A stretch of 42,535 nt of DNA. It comes from Bacilli bacterium (GTDB lineage Bacteria; Bacillota_I; Bacilli_A; RF39; UBA660). The number at the start of each line of letters is the position of its first letter. Within the stretch, counting starts at the first letter, position 1. Under the pieces are notes generated by a model, which was given only the letters and a program-made list of their open reading frames with translations, had not been told where the DNA came from and did no database searches. The stretch lies in contig JAFUBW010000009.1 of assembly GCA_017459965.1 (NCBI GenBank), positions 1-42,535 on the forward strand, in the 5' to 3' direction. Shown here piece after piece: positions 1-7,964 of this stretch. Made by a program: the position numbers and the translations under genes.

Positions 1-116
1 GCAAAAACAGAAATAATACTACTAAAGAAGATAGAAACAACACCAATAAGAAAAATAATTCTTTCTTTATTATATGAAGAAAGAACCTGGGTTTTAATAA
101 AATGTTTAAGACTCAT
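1..116 (-). CDS. N-terminus of a membrane-anchored protein, cut by window edge
   Basis: The first 38 codons of a minus-strand gene are visible, starting at an ATG at 116-114 and running off the left edge. The start MSLKHFIKTQVLSSY is followed by a charged patch (NKER) and then a hydrophobic stretch of about 18 residues rich in I, V, F and S, so a single N-terminal membrane anchor or first transmembrane helix is likely. A weak ribosome binding site (AGGT) lies about 7 bases upstream. Nothing in the visible part identifies the family. The gene lies downstream of efp on the same strand, separated by the efp terminator and an odd C9G3 tract, so it probably has its own promoter. Confidence 0.55.
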   Translation of the reverse strand, partial: MSLKHFIKTQVLSSYNKERIIFLIGVVSIFFSSIISVF

Positions 117-145
117 ATAAAATACCTATAATATCTAATATATTA

Positions 146-157
146 CCCCCCCCCGGG
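146..157. repeat. C9G3 homopolymer tract
   Basis: Nine consecutive C followed by GGG in an otherwise AT-rich intergenic region. It lies about 30 bases upstream of the start of the partial gene at 1-116. On the minus strand it is CCC followed by nine G, placed where a -35 element or spacer of that gene would be expected. It could be a slippage-prone tract or an assembly artefact. Confidence 0.8.
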
Positions 158-170
158 TTACTTTTTTTAT

Positions 171-195
171 AAAAAAAAATAGACTAATGTCTATT
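171..195 (-). terminator. Intrinsic terminator after efp
   Basis: On the minus strand AATAGAC pairs with GTCTATT across a 4-base loop (178-195), followed by a run of seven or more T. The hairpin overlaps the efp stop codon. Confidence 0.8.
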
Positions 196-751
196 TTCTA
201 GATACATATTTACCATCTTTTGTTGATACTACAACTACATCATTTTCATTTACAAAAAGTGGTACTTTTATTTCAAGTCCATTTTCAAGTGTTGCATCTT
301 TTTGTGCACCTTGAGATGTGTTACCTTTAACAGCATCTGTAGTATAAGTTACTGTATATTCTACTTTTTCTGGTAAATTTAAACCTATTAATTCTGCTTC
401 ATAATATACAAGTTCTACATCTAAGTTTTCTTTTAAATATTTCTTTTCATCTTGTATTTGACTTTCTGAAAGTTCTACTTGTTCATATGTATTCATATCC
501 ATGAAATAATAAGTATCACCTGTATTATATAAATATTGCATAGTTTTTTTACTTATATTTGCTTTTTGGATTTTAATATTTGTATTAAAAGTTTTTTCTA
601 GTGTACCACCAGTACGTAGGTTTTTTAATTTAGTTTTCATAAAAGCTGCACCTTTACCAGGTTTAACATGTAGAAATTCAACTATTTGATAAAGATTACC
701 TTCTATTATAACAGTCATACCATTTTTGATATCATTAATATCTATCATCAT
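191..751 (-). CDS. efp: Elongation factor P
   Basis: EF-P binds ribosomes stalled on polyproline stretches and promotes peptide bond formation. The product is about 186 residues, the normal EF-P length, with the KOW-like N-terminal domain first. The conserved loop PGKGAAF is at about residues 31-37. Its lysine (residue 33, or 32 if the second Met starts translation) is the site of post-translational modification in EF-P proteins. The C-terminal OB domains end in the expected pattern (VNENDVVVVSTKDGKYV). A strong ribosome binding site, GGAGGT, sits 7 bases before the first of two adjacent ATG codons. No modification enzyme (EpmA/B or YmfI type) is seen nearby. The gene lies 3 bases downstream of ldh on the same strand and has its own terminator, so the two may be cotranscribed. 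Confidence 0.97.
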   Translation of the reverse strand: MMIDINDIKNGMTVIIEGNLYQIVEFLHVKPGKGAAFMKTKLKNLRTGGTLEKTFNTNIKIQKANISKKTMQYLYNTGDTYYFMDMNTYEQVELSESQIQDEKKYLKENLDVELVYYEAELIGLNLPEKVEYTVTYTTDAVKGNTSQGAQKDATLENGLEIKVPLFVNENDVVVVSTKDGKYVSRK

Positions 752-754
752 AGT

Positions 755-1657
755 TTATACCTCCAATTTATTTATATTACTTTTTAGTATTTCAATACTA
801 TCTTCTAATTTATTAGCTTCTTCATTGGTTAATTTTATTTTCATAACACCTTTTATACCATCTTTATTTATAACAGATGGCATGCCTAGATAAATACCAT
901 TATAAGGTGCGCTTACAGGTAAAACTGCATATTCATTATTAATAATTGCATTTGTTATTTTAGTTAAACAAAGTGCAAGTGCAAAAGATGTTTCACCTTT
1001 TAAATCAATTATTCTATAACCTGATTTCTTTACTATTCTTTCAATTTGTTTTAGATCATTGCCAAGTACAATATCTTTTACATTAAGTGAACCTATAGTA
1101 GCTGAAGACCAAGAAACAAATGAAGAATCACCATGTTCACCTAAAACATATAAATCTATATCTTTTGGGTTAACATTTATTTTTTCTGATAATAGAAATT
1201 TACATCTAGCTGTATCAATTAGTGTACCTGTTCCTATTACTTTACTATTATCAAAATCAGAATATTTTTTTACCATATAAGTCATTATATCTACTGGATT
1301 AGTTGCGACAATAAATACTCCTTTAAAACCTGCGGATACCACTTTTTTAGTTATACTTTTAATTATTACATTATTTCTAGAAGCAAGTTCTAATCTTGAT
1401 TCATTAGATTTTTGATTAGCACCAGCTGCTATTACAACTATTTTAGCACCTTTACAATCCATGTATGAACCTGCTTTTACTTGTATATTACTATTAGTAA
1501 ACATAGCAGTATGGCTTAAATCCATTGCATTACCAAGTGCTTTTTTATTATCAATATCTACAAGTATTAATTCATCAATTTTTGTATTTTGATTAATTAA
1601 ACTTAAAGAATATGCTTTACCTACATTTCCAGTACCAATAACTACTACCTTATTCAT
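755..1657 (-). CDS. ldh: L-lactate dehydrogenase
   Basis: Reduces pyruvate to L-lactate with NADH, the usual fermentative route for regenerating NAD. The Rossmann motif GTGNVG is at residues 8-13. The catalytic pattern is complete: Arg88 in the mobile loop (NESRLEL), Asp148 and Arg151 (DTARCKF) and His175 (GEHGDSSF). Gln82 occupies the position that selects lactate over malate, so lactate rather than malate dehydrogenase is preferred. At 300 residues it is slightly shorter than most bacterial LDHs (about 315). The start is supported by AAGGTG upstream. It sits between rpmG and efp with very short spacing, so it may share a transcript with ribosome-related genes. Confidence 0.95.
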   Translation of the reverse strand: MNKVVVIGTGNVGKAYSLSLINQNTKIDELILVDIDNKKALGNAMDLSHTAMFTNSNIQVKAGSYMDCKGAKIVVIAAGANQKSNESRLELASRNNVIIKSITKKVVSAGFKGVFIVATNPVDIMTYMVKKYSDFDNSKVIGTGTLIDTARCKFLLSEKINVNPKDIDLYVLGEHGDSSFVSWSSATIGSLNVKDIVLGNDLKQIERIVKKSGYRIIDLKGETSFALALCLTKITNAIINNEYAVLPVSAPYNGIYLGMPSVINKDGIKGVMKIKLTNEEANKLEDSIEILKSNINKLEV

Positions 1658-1669
1658 AAAATCACCTTA

Positions 1670-1858
1670 TTATTTCTTTTCTTTATGAATTGTATGTTTT
1701 CTGCATGTTGGACAATATTTATTTAATTCTAAACGATCTGGTGTATTAGCTTTATTTTTTTCTACGAAATAATTTTCTTTTGAAACACCATTTTCAGCTT
1801 TACAAACTGTACATTCAAGTGCAACATAACTTCTTGCATCTTTCTTTTTACTTGCCAT
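1670..1858 (-). CDS. rpmG: 50S ribosomal protein L33, zinc-ribbon form
   Basis: A 62-residue basic protein with two CxxC pairs (CTVC at 16-19 and CPTC at 49-52), the zinc-binding form of L33. The sequence after the second pair ([10 protein letters not shown]) is typical of the family. Keeping the cysteines means it needs zinc; cysteine-free paralogues replace it under zinc starvation in other Firmicutes, and none is seen here. A GGAGGT ribosome binding site precedes the ATG. It lies between the class B PBP and ldh on the same strand. Confidence 0.95.
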   Translation of the reverse strand: MASKKKDARSYVALECTVCKAENGVSKENYFVEKNKANTPDRLELNKYCPTCRKHTIHKEKK

Positions 1859-1900
1859 AGATTTACCTCCGTTCTTTTTCGCATAATTAATTATAACATA

Positions 1901-3913
1901 TTATTGTAAAATTTCAAATACTTTATTTGATACTCTTGAACTTATTTTATTATTTACTGGTGAAGTATATAATGAATTTTTAGAATATCTTACATTTGGA
2001 GATAATACTACAATAGAAAATTTAGGATCATTACTTGGTGCATATCCTATAAACCCTTTTGAAAGTGTTTCTACATCTATATTACCATCACCATCTGAAT
2101 CAACAAAACTTTCAGAAGTACCTGTTTTACCTGCGGGTGATGGCACACTACCCATATATCCATATCCAAGTGTTTTCATAACAGATTCAAACCCTAATTT
2201 TATTCTATCTTTATATATTTGATCTAAATCTACAGTATTAAGTAATTTAGGTTCTTTCTTTTCTTTTAATGTACCTATTTCATCTGTATTTGATTTATTT
2301 CTTATTTCTTTTAATAAATGAAGTTGATATCTATTACCATTTGATGCGAGTGTATTTATATAACTTGCGATTTGAACTGGTGTATATGTATCATATTGCC
2401 CTATTGCAAGATCTAAAAGATGTCCAGATTCAAATGTTTTACCTTTAAAACCATATGATTCAACTGGAAGGTCTATATTAGTTTTTTCTCCTAGTCCATA
2501 CTCTAAAAACATATCTCTATATGTTTGAAATGCCGATTCAGATACACTAAGAGGTCCATTATAATAATAATTAGCACCTGCGACTTTTATAGCTGTTTTA
2601 TATTGATAAGAATTTGATGAATAAGCAAGTGCTTTTACATCATTTAAGTAACCAAGTCCTTTAGTCCATGAACATTTAGCTGGTGTATTTCTTATTTTAA
2701 TACACTCATCTCTCATAGTTGTTCCTATAGTAATTGCACCTGTTTTATATCCTACACTCATAGATGCACCTTTAACTATAGAACCTGGAGTAACCGGATT
2801 AGTAAGAAGTGTTGGTGTAGCATCATATAATTTATATTCACCATTTTTATTTACTATTTGTTTTGATGCCATCGCTAGTATTTCTCCAGTATTAGGTTCT
2901 ATTACAATAACATGTGAGCCTGTATAAAATGTTGTATTCATATTGTTTACTTTGGCATTTAATATTTCTTCATTTAAAATTTGTTCTATTTCTTTTTGAA
3001 GATTTATATCTATTGTAAGTACTATATCATTACCTCTTGAACCTTTATCTAATATTGTATATGTATTATCATTGTTTAATTTATATTTAACTTTATCCCC
3101 TTTTAAAATATCTTCATACTGATATTCTAAAAAAGAAACACCAACTCTATCATTTAAAGAATAACCTTTTGATAAATAATAATCTTTAAGTTCAAATGGT
3201 ATTCCAGATGAACTACTTGATACATTTCCAAGTATACTTCTAAATGTATCACCATATAAATATTTTCTTTCCCATTCTAATTTTATATTTACACCCTTTA
3301 ATTCATTTAGATGTTCTGCAACATATGCATATTCTTCATCTGTGGCATATGTTTTAATTATTTTTTCATCATAATAATAACCTTTATTCATCAAATAATA
3401 TATATAGGCAGCTTCTTTATCAAGTTCATTATATTTACTTAATTCTTTTTTAGTAATTCTTTTTAATTTTAAATTATTTATGTCTTTAGTTGTTAATTTT
3501 CTTTCATTAAATAGTTCATTTTCTTTCTTTGTAATTTTTTTATCAACTAATTCTTTATTGTTTGCCATATAAAATTCTTTTAAATTAATTAATTGTAATT
3601 TATCGTAATTAACATCTATATTTTTCGCAAGTTTATATGAAATGTGTATCTTATCTTTTGTAGAAATACTGCCTTTTCTTTTAAAATATATTGTTTTAAC
3701 ACCTACATTATCTACAAGTAGATTATAATTTCTATCATATATTCTTCCCCTTGGAGTTGAAGTTGAATATACATAATCTACTTTTAAATCATCTAATTTT
3801 GTTTTATATTTTTCTTTATTTAATATTTGTATATTAGTAAGTTTTAATGTTAATACTATAAAAGAAATTAATATTAAAATTGAAATTATTATTAATCTAT
3901 TGTTATTATTCAT
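1901..3913 (-). CDS. Class B penicillin-binding protein (peptidoglycan transpeptidase, PBP2/FtsI type)
   Basis: A monofunctional DD-transpeptidase that cross-links peptidoglycan outside the membrane. There is one N-terminal membrane segment (about residues 7-26), then the PBP dimerisation domain beginning with the RGRIYDRN motif at about 55-62, then the transpeptidase domain. All three active-site motifs are present: SIVK at 378-381, SSN at 432-434 and KTG at 596-598. The length of 670 residues fits the family. I cannot tell from sequence whether it serves elongation (MrdA-like) or division or sporulation (FtsI/SpoVD-like). No mreC, mreD or mraW neighbour is present. It shows that the organism makes a cell wall. 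Confidence 0.93.
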   Translation of the reverse strand: MNNNNRLIIISILILISFIVLTLKLTNIQILNKEKYKTKLDDLKVDYVYSTSTPRGRIYDRNYNLLVDNVGVKTIYFKRKGSISTKDKIHISYKLAKNIDVNYDKLQLINLKEFYMANNKELVDKKITKKENELFNERKLTTKDINNLKLKRITKKELSKYNELDKEAAYIYYLMNKGYYYDEKIIKTYATDEEYAYVAEHLNELKGVNIKLEWERKYLYGDTFRSILGNVSSSSSGIPFELKDYYLSKGYSLNDRVGVSFLEYQYEDILKGDKVKYKLNNDNTYTILDKGSRGNDIVLTIDINLQKEIEQILNEEILNAKVNNMNTTFYTGSHVIVIEPNTGEILAMASKQIVNKNGEYKLYDATPTLLTNPVTPGSIVKGASMSVGYKTGAITIGTTMRDECIKIRNTPAKCSWTKGLGYLNDVKALAYSSNSYQYKTAIKVAGANYYYNGPLSVSESAFQTYRDMFLEYGLGEKTNIDLPVESYGFKGKTFESGHLLDLAIGQYDTYTPVQIASYINTLASNGNRYQLHLLKEIRNKSNTDEIGTLKEKKEPKLLNTVDLDQIYKDRIKLGFESVMKTLGYGYMGSVPSPAGKTGTSESFVDSDGDGNIDVETLSKGFIGYAPSNDPKFSIVVLSPNVRYSKNSLYTSPVNNKISSRVSNKVFEILQ

Positions 3914-3999
3914 ATTATATTCACTTCCTTATCTATTTATTAGTTTGTGAAATAAATTAAATTTATATAACATATATTTTTATTAAGGAAGTGATTTTA

Positions 4000-4257
4000 T
4001 TGAATGAATTTATGCTTAATAAATATATTGATAAATTAACAGTTACTCATATTAAAGAATATGCGAAAAATCAAGGTATAATATTAAAAAATAATGAAGA
4101 TGAAATAATATATGATTTTATTAAGAATAATTATATGAAATTATATAAAGAAGATTATAATGAAAATATTATAAAAGAACTTAAGTGTAGTTTATCATTT
4201 AATACATATGAAAAAGTTAATTTATTATATAAAGAAGCAAAAGAAAAAATTAAGTAA
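4000..4257 (+). CDS. DUF2624 family protein (YqfT-like)
   Basis: A small acidic and basic helical protein of 85 residues, function unknown. The pattern LNKYIDKLTVTHIKEYAK near the start, and a C-terminal helix around FNTYEKVNLLYKEAK, resembles the DUF2624 family typified by B. subtilis YqfT; this is from memory, not a search. I prefer the TTG at 4000 as start, because AAGGAAG lies 8 bases before it. A GTG at 3991 would abut the ribosome binding site, and the ATG at 4012 would be too far away. It is divergent from the PBP and convergent with gmk, with only 3 bases between the stops. Confidence 0.6.
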   Translation: MNEFMLNKYIDKLTVTHIKEYAKNQGIILKNNEDEIIYDFIKNNYMKLYKEDYNENIIKELKCSLSFNTYEKVNLLYKEAKEKIK

Positions 4258-4271
4258 AACTTAATTTTTTT
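4244..4271. terminator. Bidirectional terminator between DUF2624 gene and gmk
   Basis: AATTAAGT (4248-4255) pairs with ACTTAATT (4259-4266) over a 3-base loop. It has a T run after it on the plus strand and a T run on the minus strand as well. It spans the stop codons of the two convergent genes. Confidence 0.75.
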
Positions 4272-4818
4272 CATTTTCAATAATCATTTTTAATTTATCA
4301 ACTGATGTTTCTATTTTATTATTAGTTATAATATAATTATACATATCAGACATACTTATTTCTGTAATAGCAATTTTTAATCTATTTTTAATCATATTTT
4401 CATCATCTGTATTTCTATTTTTTAATCTTTTTTCAAGTTCTTCTAAAGAAGGTGGCATAATAAATATTAAAACCGATTCATTTATTTTTTCTTTTATTTG
4501 AAGTGCACCTTGTACATCTATTATTAAAAAAACATCTATTCCTTTATCTAAGTTTTCAAATATTTTAGATTTAGGTGTACCATAATAATTATCATTATAA
4601 GTAGCATATTCTAAAAAATTATCTTTTTTTATCCATTTTTCAAATTTTTTCTTGGTTAAAAAATAATAATCTTTTTTATCTACTTCACCTTTTCTAGGTT
4701 TTCTTGTAGTAGCACTTATACTAAGCATACCTTCATTATTTTTTAAATATTCATTAATTATTGTATCTTTACCAACTCCAGATGGTCCAGATATTACAAA
4801 CAATTTACCTTTTTTCAT
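4261..4818 (-). CDS. gmk: Guanylate kinase
   Basis: Phosphorylates GMP or dGMP to GDP with ATP, essential for GTP supply. The P-loop GPSGVGKDT is at residues 11-19, followed by the GMP-binding lid segment with SATTRKPRKGEVDKKDYYF, and later the DVQGALQIK motif. The length of 185 residues is normal, although the C-terminus is slightly short. The start is the ATG at 4818, preceded by AGGTGAT; an in-frame GTG three codons upstream belongs to the ribosome binding region. It follows the unknown gene at 4828-5367 with 9 bases between, so the two are probably cotranscribed. Confidence 0.95.
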   Translation of the reverse strand: MKKGKLFVISGPSGVGKDTIINEYLKNNEGMLSISATTRKPRKGEVDKKDYYFLTKKKFEKWIKKDNFLEYATYNDNYYGTPKSKIFENLDKGIDVFLIIDVQGALQIKEKINESVLIFIMPPSLEELEKRLKNRNTDDENMIKNRLKIAITEISMSDMYNYIITNNKIETSVDKLKMIIENEKN

Positions 4819-4827
4819 AATTATCAC

Positions 4828-5367
4828 CTATTGTTTCATTTTATATTGATCTAATTCATTTAATATTTCTTCTCTTTTTTTATTAAGGGATTCCTCAGAA
4901 ATTACAAAAAGACTAAATCCTAAAATTTTCCATATTTTATCCCCAAGTTCTTCTCCATGATTAAAGTATGCATAAACAGTTGCTTTAGGATCTGTTTTTC
5001 TATCTGTTCCAAGTTCAAGACCAACTTGTTGTCTTACATCAGGTGTCAATTTCCATTTATATATGTCTTCTATCATATAAATAAAACCAAGTAATATTTT
5101 TAAATATTCTTCATAATAGTTTAAATTATGTTGTTTTTCATTTAATATTTTCTTTTTTATTTTTAATAATTGTTCTTTTGTTAATACATCATCAGTTATA
5201 TTTAATAAATTACAAATATAATCTTTACTTGTTATATTATTTAGATTAAAAGTAGTAATATTTTCAATTGATTCATTATTATCTAATCTTTTTTCTTCTT
5301 CTAATTTCTCTATTAAATCAAGTAATAATACTTTAGCTTTTTTATATTCTTTAAAATAATTATCCAT
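4828..5367 (-). CDS. Uncharacterised protein, upstream of gmk
   Basis: I do not recognise this 179-residue protein. It is soluble and mostly helical by composition. The N-terminal half is Leu/Lys/Glu-rich with coiled-coil character (about residues 1-30 and 55-85). The C-terminal half holds the only distinctive segment, around residues 105-155, with WKLTPDVRQQVGLELGTDRK followed by a HGEELGDKIWK motif. No signal peptide or membrane segment is present. It lies directly before gmk and after rpmF on the same strand, so a housekeeping role linked to translation or nucleotide supply is possible but unproven. Confidence 0.8.
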   Translation of the reverse strand: MDNYFKEYKKAKVLLLDLIEKLEEEKRLDNNESIENITTFNLNNITSKDYICNLLNITDDVLTKEQLLKIKKKILNEKQHNLNYYEEYLKILLGFIYMIEDIYKWKLTPDVRQQVGLELGTDRKTDPKATVYAYFNHGEELGDKIWKILGFSLFVISEESLNKKREEILNELDQYKMKQ

Positions 5368-5406
5368 ACCTAGTCTCCTTATAAAATAATTTTAACAAAA
5401 TAAAGT

Positions 5407-5432
5407 AAAAAAAACAACTAATTATTTAGTTG
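5407..5432 (-). terminator. Intrinsic terminator after rpmF
   Basis: On the minus strand CAACTAA pairs with TTAGTTG over a 4-base loop and is followed by eight T. It overlaps the end of rpmF. Confidence 0.8.
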
Positions 5433-5610
5433 CTTCTTCTTTTTCTACTACATTTTTTCCTTTATAAAATCCACATTCTGGACATACTCTATGTGATCTT
5501 ATATCAGCACCACAATTTGAGCATTTAACAGTTCCATTAGCTTCTACTTTATAATGAGTTCTTCTCATTCTACCACTAGTTTTAGATACTTTTCTAAAAG
5601 GTACAGCCAT
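5422..5610 (-). CDS. rpmF: 50S ribosomal protein L32, zinc-ribbon form
   Basis: The protein starts MAVPFRKVSKTSGRMRRTHY, the typical L32 start, and carries four cysteines in two CxxC pairs (CSNC and CPEC) forming a zinc ribbon. It is 62 residues long. The start is the ATG at 5610; GGAAGGAG lies 6 bases before it, and an in-frame GTG three codons upstream overlaps that ribosome binding site. It directly follows the DUF177 gene, the classic yceD-rpmF pairing. Confidence 0.96.
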   Translation of the reverse strand: MAVPFRKVSKTSGRMRRTHYKVEANGTVKCSNCGADIRSHRVCPECGFYKGKNVVEKEEATK

Positions 5611-5626
5611 TTTATACACTCCTTCC

Positions 5627-6124
5627 TTATTCGTTTAAAAATTCTTTTAATTTTTCTAATCTTGGATCGATATCCGTATTTTCTACCTTTTCCTCAGTAA
5701 TAAATTCCCATCCGTCACCTTTTAAATTTTTTAATTCAACATCTGGAGAAATAACTTTCAAAGGTACTTCCAATATAATATTTTGCCATATAATTGGAAT
5801 TAAATCAATAGAATTATTAATAATTTTATTATTTTCTTCAATATCTAATGATTCATCTGATTCACCAATTATTTCATTTATGTCAATATCTATATCATAT
5901 TTAACATCTTTTAATGATATACTACAAATTAAAGTAAGTGTACACTTTATATTCAAATTAAGTTCAAAATTATTTTCGTATGGTCTTATATCTCCACTTA
6001 CTTTTATTTCACTTATGTCTTTAATATCCGTATTTTCTAAATAATCTTTGTCAATATTTACTATATCATCAATTAATATTTTATCTGTTAAACCTGTGAT
6101 TAATTTTGAAAGATTAATAAACAT
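5627..6124 (-). CDS. YceD/DUF177 family protein
   Basis: A 165-residue acidic protein with the layout of the DUF177 (YceD) family, which in many bacteria is encoded immediately before rpmF and in plants and E. coli is tied to 23S rRNA accumulation. The family landmarks are a central beta region with KCTLTLICS (two cysteines), a segment IDLIPIIWQNIILEVPL, and a C-terminal DGWEFITEE...DPRLEKLKEFL. The second Cys pair found in many homologues is absent. The position 16 bases before rpmF is strong support. Confidence 0.8.
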   Translation of the reverse strand: MFINLSKLITGLTDKILIDDIVNIDKDYLENTDIKDISEIKVSGDIRPYENNFELNLNIKCTLTLICSISLKDVKYDIDIDINEIIGESDESLDIEENNKIINNSIDLIPIIWQNIILEVPLKVISPDVELKNLKGDGWEFITEEKVENTDIDPRLEKLKEFLNE

Positions 6125-6192
6125 GATATCACTCCAAACACACTAAAATTATATATTAAATAACAAAAAAAATCAATATAATAAAACAAAAT

Positions 6193-6217
6193 AAAAACTA
6201 TTTATAAAATAGTTTTT
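6193..6217 (-). terminator. Hairpin terminator after small gene 6216-6407
   Basis: AAAAACTATTT pairs perfectly with AAATAGTTTTT over a 3-base loop. The minus-strand side continues T-rich, and the hairpin touches the stop codon of the small gene. Confidence 0.6.
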
Positions 6218-6407
6218 ATGCAGATACATTTATTCTCATTTGTAACTTTTTATTTTTTTGATCTTCTTTAACTAATGCATCATATAAAGCTAAATCATAT
6301 TCATTAAATGATCCAGACTTAATTCTAAATTTTAAATCTTTAAGAACTACATTTATATTATTTTTATAATTATTAACAATATTTTCTGAAATTACTATAT
6401 TATTCAT
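6216..6407 (-). CDS. Small uncharacterised protein (63 aa)
   Basis: I do not recognise it. It is a basic, helical 63-residue protein starting MNNIVISENIVNNYKNNINV. A longer reading frame extends upstream to 6476, but the ribosome binding site GGGAG lies 9 bases before the ATG at 6407 and makes that start much better. It has no membrane segment. It lies 62 bases downstream of the GATase-like gene on the same strand. Confidence 0.6.
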   Translation of the reverse strand: MNNIVISENIVNNYKNNINVVLKDLKFRIKSGSFNEYDLALYDALVKEDQKNKKLQMRINVSA

Positions 6408-6469
6408 AAAATTCATCTCCCTTTTTTTTTCGGCAACGAAATAAATGTTATCAAAAAATATAATAATTG

Positions 6470-7063
6470 TCAACACCTATCAATAAAATAATTAAAAAGG
6501 AGTTTACTATTTATATCTTTTTCTAAAAATTCTGGATTCCATTGAACTCCAACAAAAAATATTTTGTTTTTATCTTCAATAGATTCAATAATAAAATCAT
6601 CACTGTATGATGAAACAGTAAAAATAGTTTCTTTTACATAAAATGTATGATTACTATTTACATAAATTTTATTTTTACCTATTATATTTTCTAAAATAGA
6701 ATCTTTTTTTATATTTATTTTATGAGAATATTTATTATTATTTTTATGTAAATTATTATCTAGTAACTCTACTGTTCCATTAAAGGCTCTAACCATTTCT
6801 TGCATACCTAACCCTATTGCAAGTGTAGGTTTATCAATATCATATAAATATTTAATTACATTATTAATTTTATTATTATTTGATCCAATTAGAATAAATC
6901 CATCACATAGATTAATTAATTCTCTTATTTTATTAAAATCATAATTATCATTAATAATAATTCCAATTAATAAAATATCGTAATTTGATAAATAATTAAT
7001 TATATTATTATATATAATCATTTTGTTATTAGTATCTTTTAATAATATACCTATTTTTTTCAT
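6470..7063 (-). CDS. Class I glutamine amidotransferase-like protein lacking catalytic Cys and His
   Basis: The fold is that of the class I glutamine amidotransferase / peptidase C26 family (PuuD-like gamma-glutamyl hydrolases). The nucleophile elbow normally reads G-I-C-R-G-M-Q, but here residues 82-88 read AIGLGMQ, with Gly84 replacing the catalytic Cys. Near the C-terminus the usual QWHPE is QWNPE (174-178), with Asn176 replacing the catalytic His; Glu178 is kept. The frame is otherwise intact (197 residues, start ATG at 7063), so this is a probable pseudoenzyme rather than a pseudogene. It is divergent from the YlbJ-like gene with only 10 bases between starts. A binding or regulatory role is inferred. 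Confidence 0.75.
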   Translation of the reverse strand: MKKIGILLKDTNNKMIIYNNIINYLSNYDILLIGIIINDNYDFNKIRELINLCDGFILIGSNNNKINNVIKYLYDIDKPTLAIGLGMQEMVRAFNGTVELLDNNLHKNNNKYSHKINIKKDSILENIIGKNKIYVNSNHTFYVKETIFTVSSYSDDFIIESIEDKNKIFFVGVQWNPEFLEKDINSKLLFNYFIDRC

Positions 7064-7073
7064 ATTATATATT

Positions 7074-7964
7074 ATGAAAAAATATATAAATATATTATTA
7101 ATTATATTATTTGTAATCTTAGAGGTTTTTTTATTATCTAATTCAAAAATAGTTATCTATAGTTTTAGAAAAACATTAAATATATGTTTATATAATTTAA
7201 TGCCTACAATGTTTTTTTCAATTATTATCTCTCAAATATTAATTAAACTAAATATTAAAAATTATATACCAAATTTTATTAAAAATATATTTATTAAATT
7301 ATTTAATATAAATCAAAACGATGTAATTATATTTTTACTATCTATACTAAGTGGATATCCAAATAATGGAAAAATGCTTATTAATAATAAAAACTTAAAT
7401 AATATTATTTTATACACTAATTTTGTTAATCCAATATTTTTAATATGTACTGTAGGTGGTATATATTTAAAAAATATTAAATTAGCTCTAATAATATTAA
7501 TATCACATTATATTTCAAATATTATACTAGGTATTATTTTAAGAAAGAATAATATAAACGATGAAAAAGAAATAAAAAATGACAATAAGTCATTTTTAAA
7601 TATATATAATAGTTCACTTAAAGATACTATATATACATTAAGTATAATATTTTCTAATATATTATTCTTTTCAATTATTATTTCATTATATACTAATATA
7701 ACTAATATTAATGAACCAATTAATTCAGTTTTAATTGGTTTAATAGAATTTTCTTCAGGTATATATAATATATCTATCTTAAATATAAATTTATTTTTAA
7801 AGGGATTAATAATACTTATAATAATAACTTTTGGAAGTTTTAGTATACACATGCAGATGATTAGTATTAATGACAAAATAAAATACATTAAGTATTTATT
7901 TTATAGAATACTTAATGTATTTATTTCAATTATTATTTATTTAGTAATAACAGCTATTGTATGA
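7074..7964 (+). CDS. YlbJ-like sporulation/nucleoside-recognition membrane protein
   Basis: About 296 residues with roughly eight hydrophobic segments. The central motif LSGYPNNGKML followed by NPIFLICTVGGIYLKN matches the SGYP(V)GAK...TN..GP.FMIG pattern of YlbJ and related Gate-domain membrane proteins, which in Firmicutes are needed for spore formation. The ATG at 7074 starts a natural leader MKKYINILLIILFVILEV; an earlier in-frame start at 7023 lies inside the divergent gene and is unlikely. No clear ribosome binding site precedes 7074, so translation initiation may be weak or leaderless. Its last 24 bases overlap the end of the convergent prepilin-like gene. YlbJ assignment is by motif and length; the ligand is unknown. 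Confidence 0.7.
   Translation: MKKYINILLIILFVILEVFLLSNSKIVIYSFRKTLNICLYNLMPTMFFSIIISQILIKLNIKNYIPNFIKNIFIKLFNINQNDVIIFLLSILSGYPNNGKMLINNKNLNNIILYTNFVNPIFLICTVGGIYLKNIKLALIILISHYISNIILGIILRKNNINDEKEIKNDNKSFLNIYNSSLKDTIYTLSIIFSNILFFSIIISLYTNITNINEPINSVLIGLIEFSSGIYNISILNINLFLKGLIILIIITFGSFSIHMQMISINDKIKYIKYLFYRILNVFISIIIYLVITAIV

Noticed and set aside
7941-7964. UGA recoded as tryptophan, as in Mycoplasma
   Set aside because: UGA ends the YlbJ-like gene, tryptophan codons in checked conserved motifs are TGG, and no recognised gene needs readthrough of TGA.
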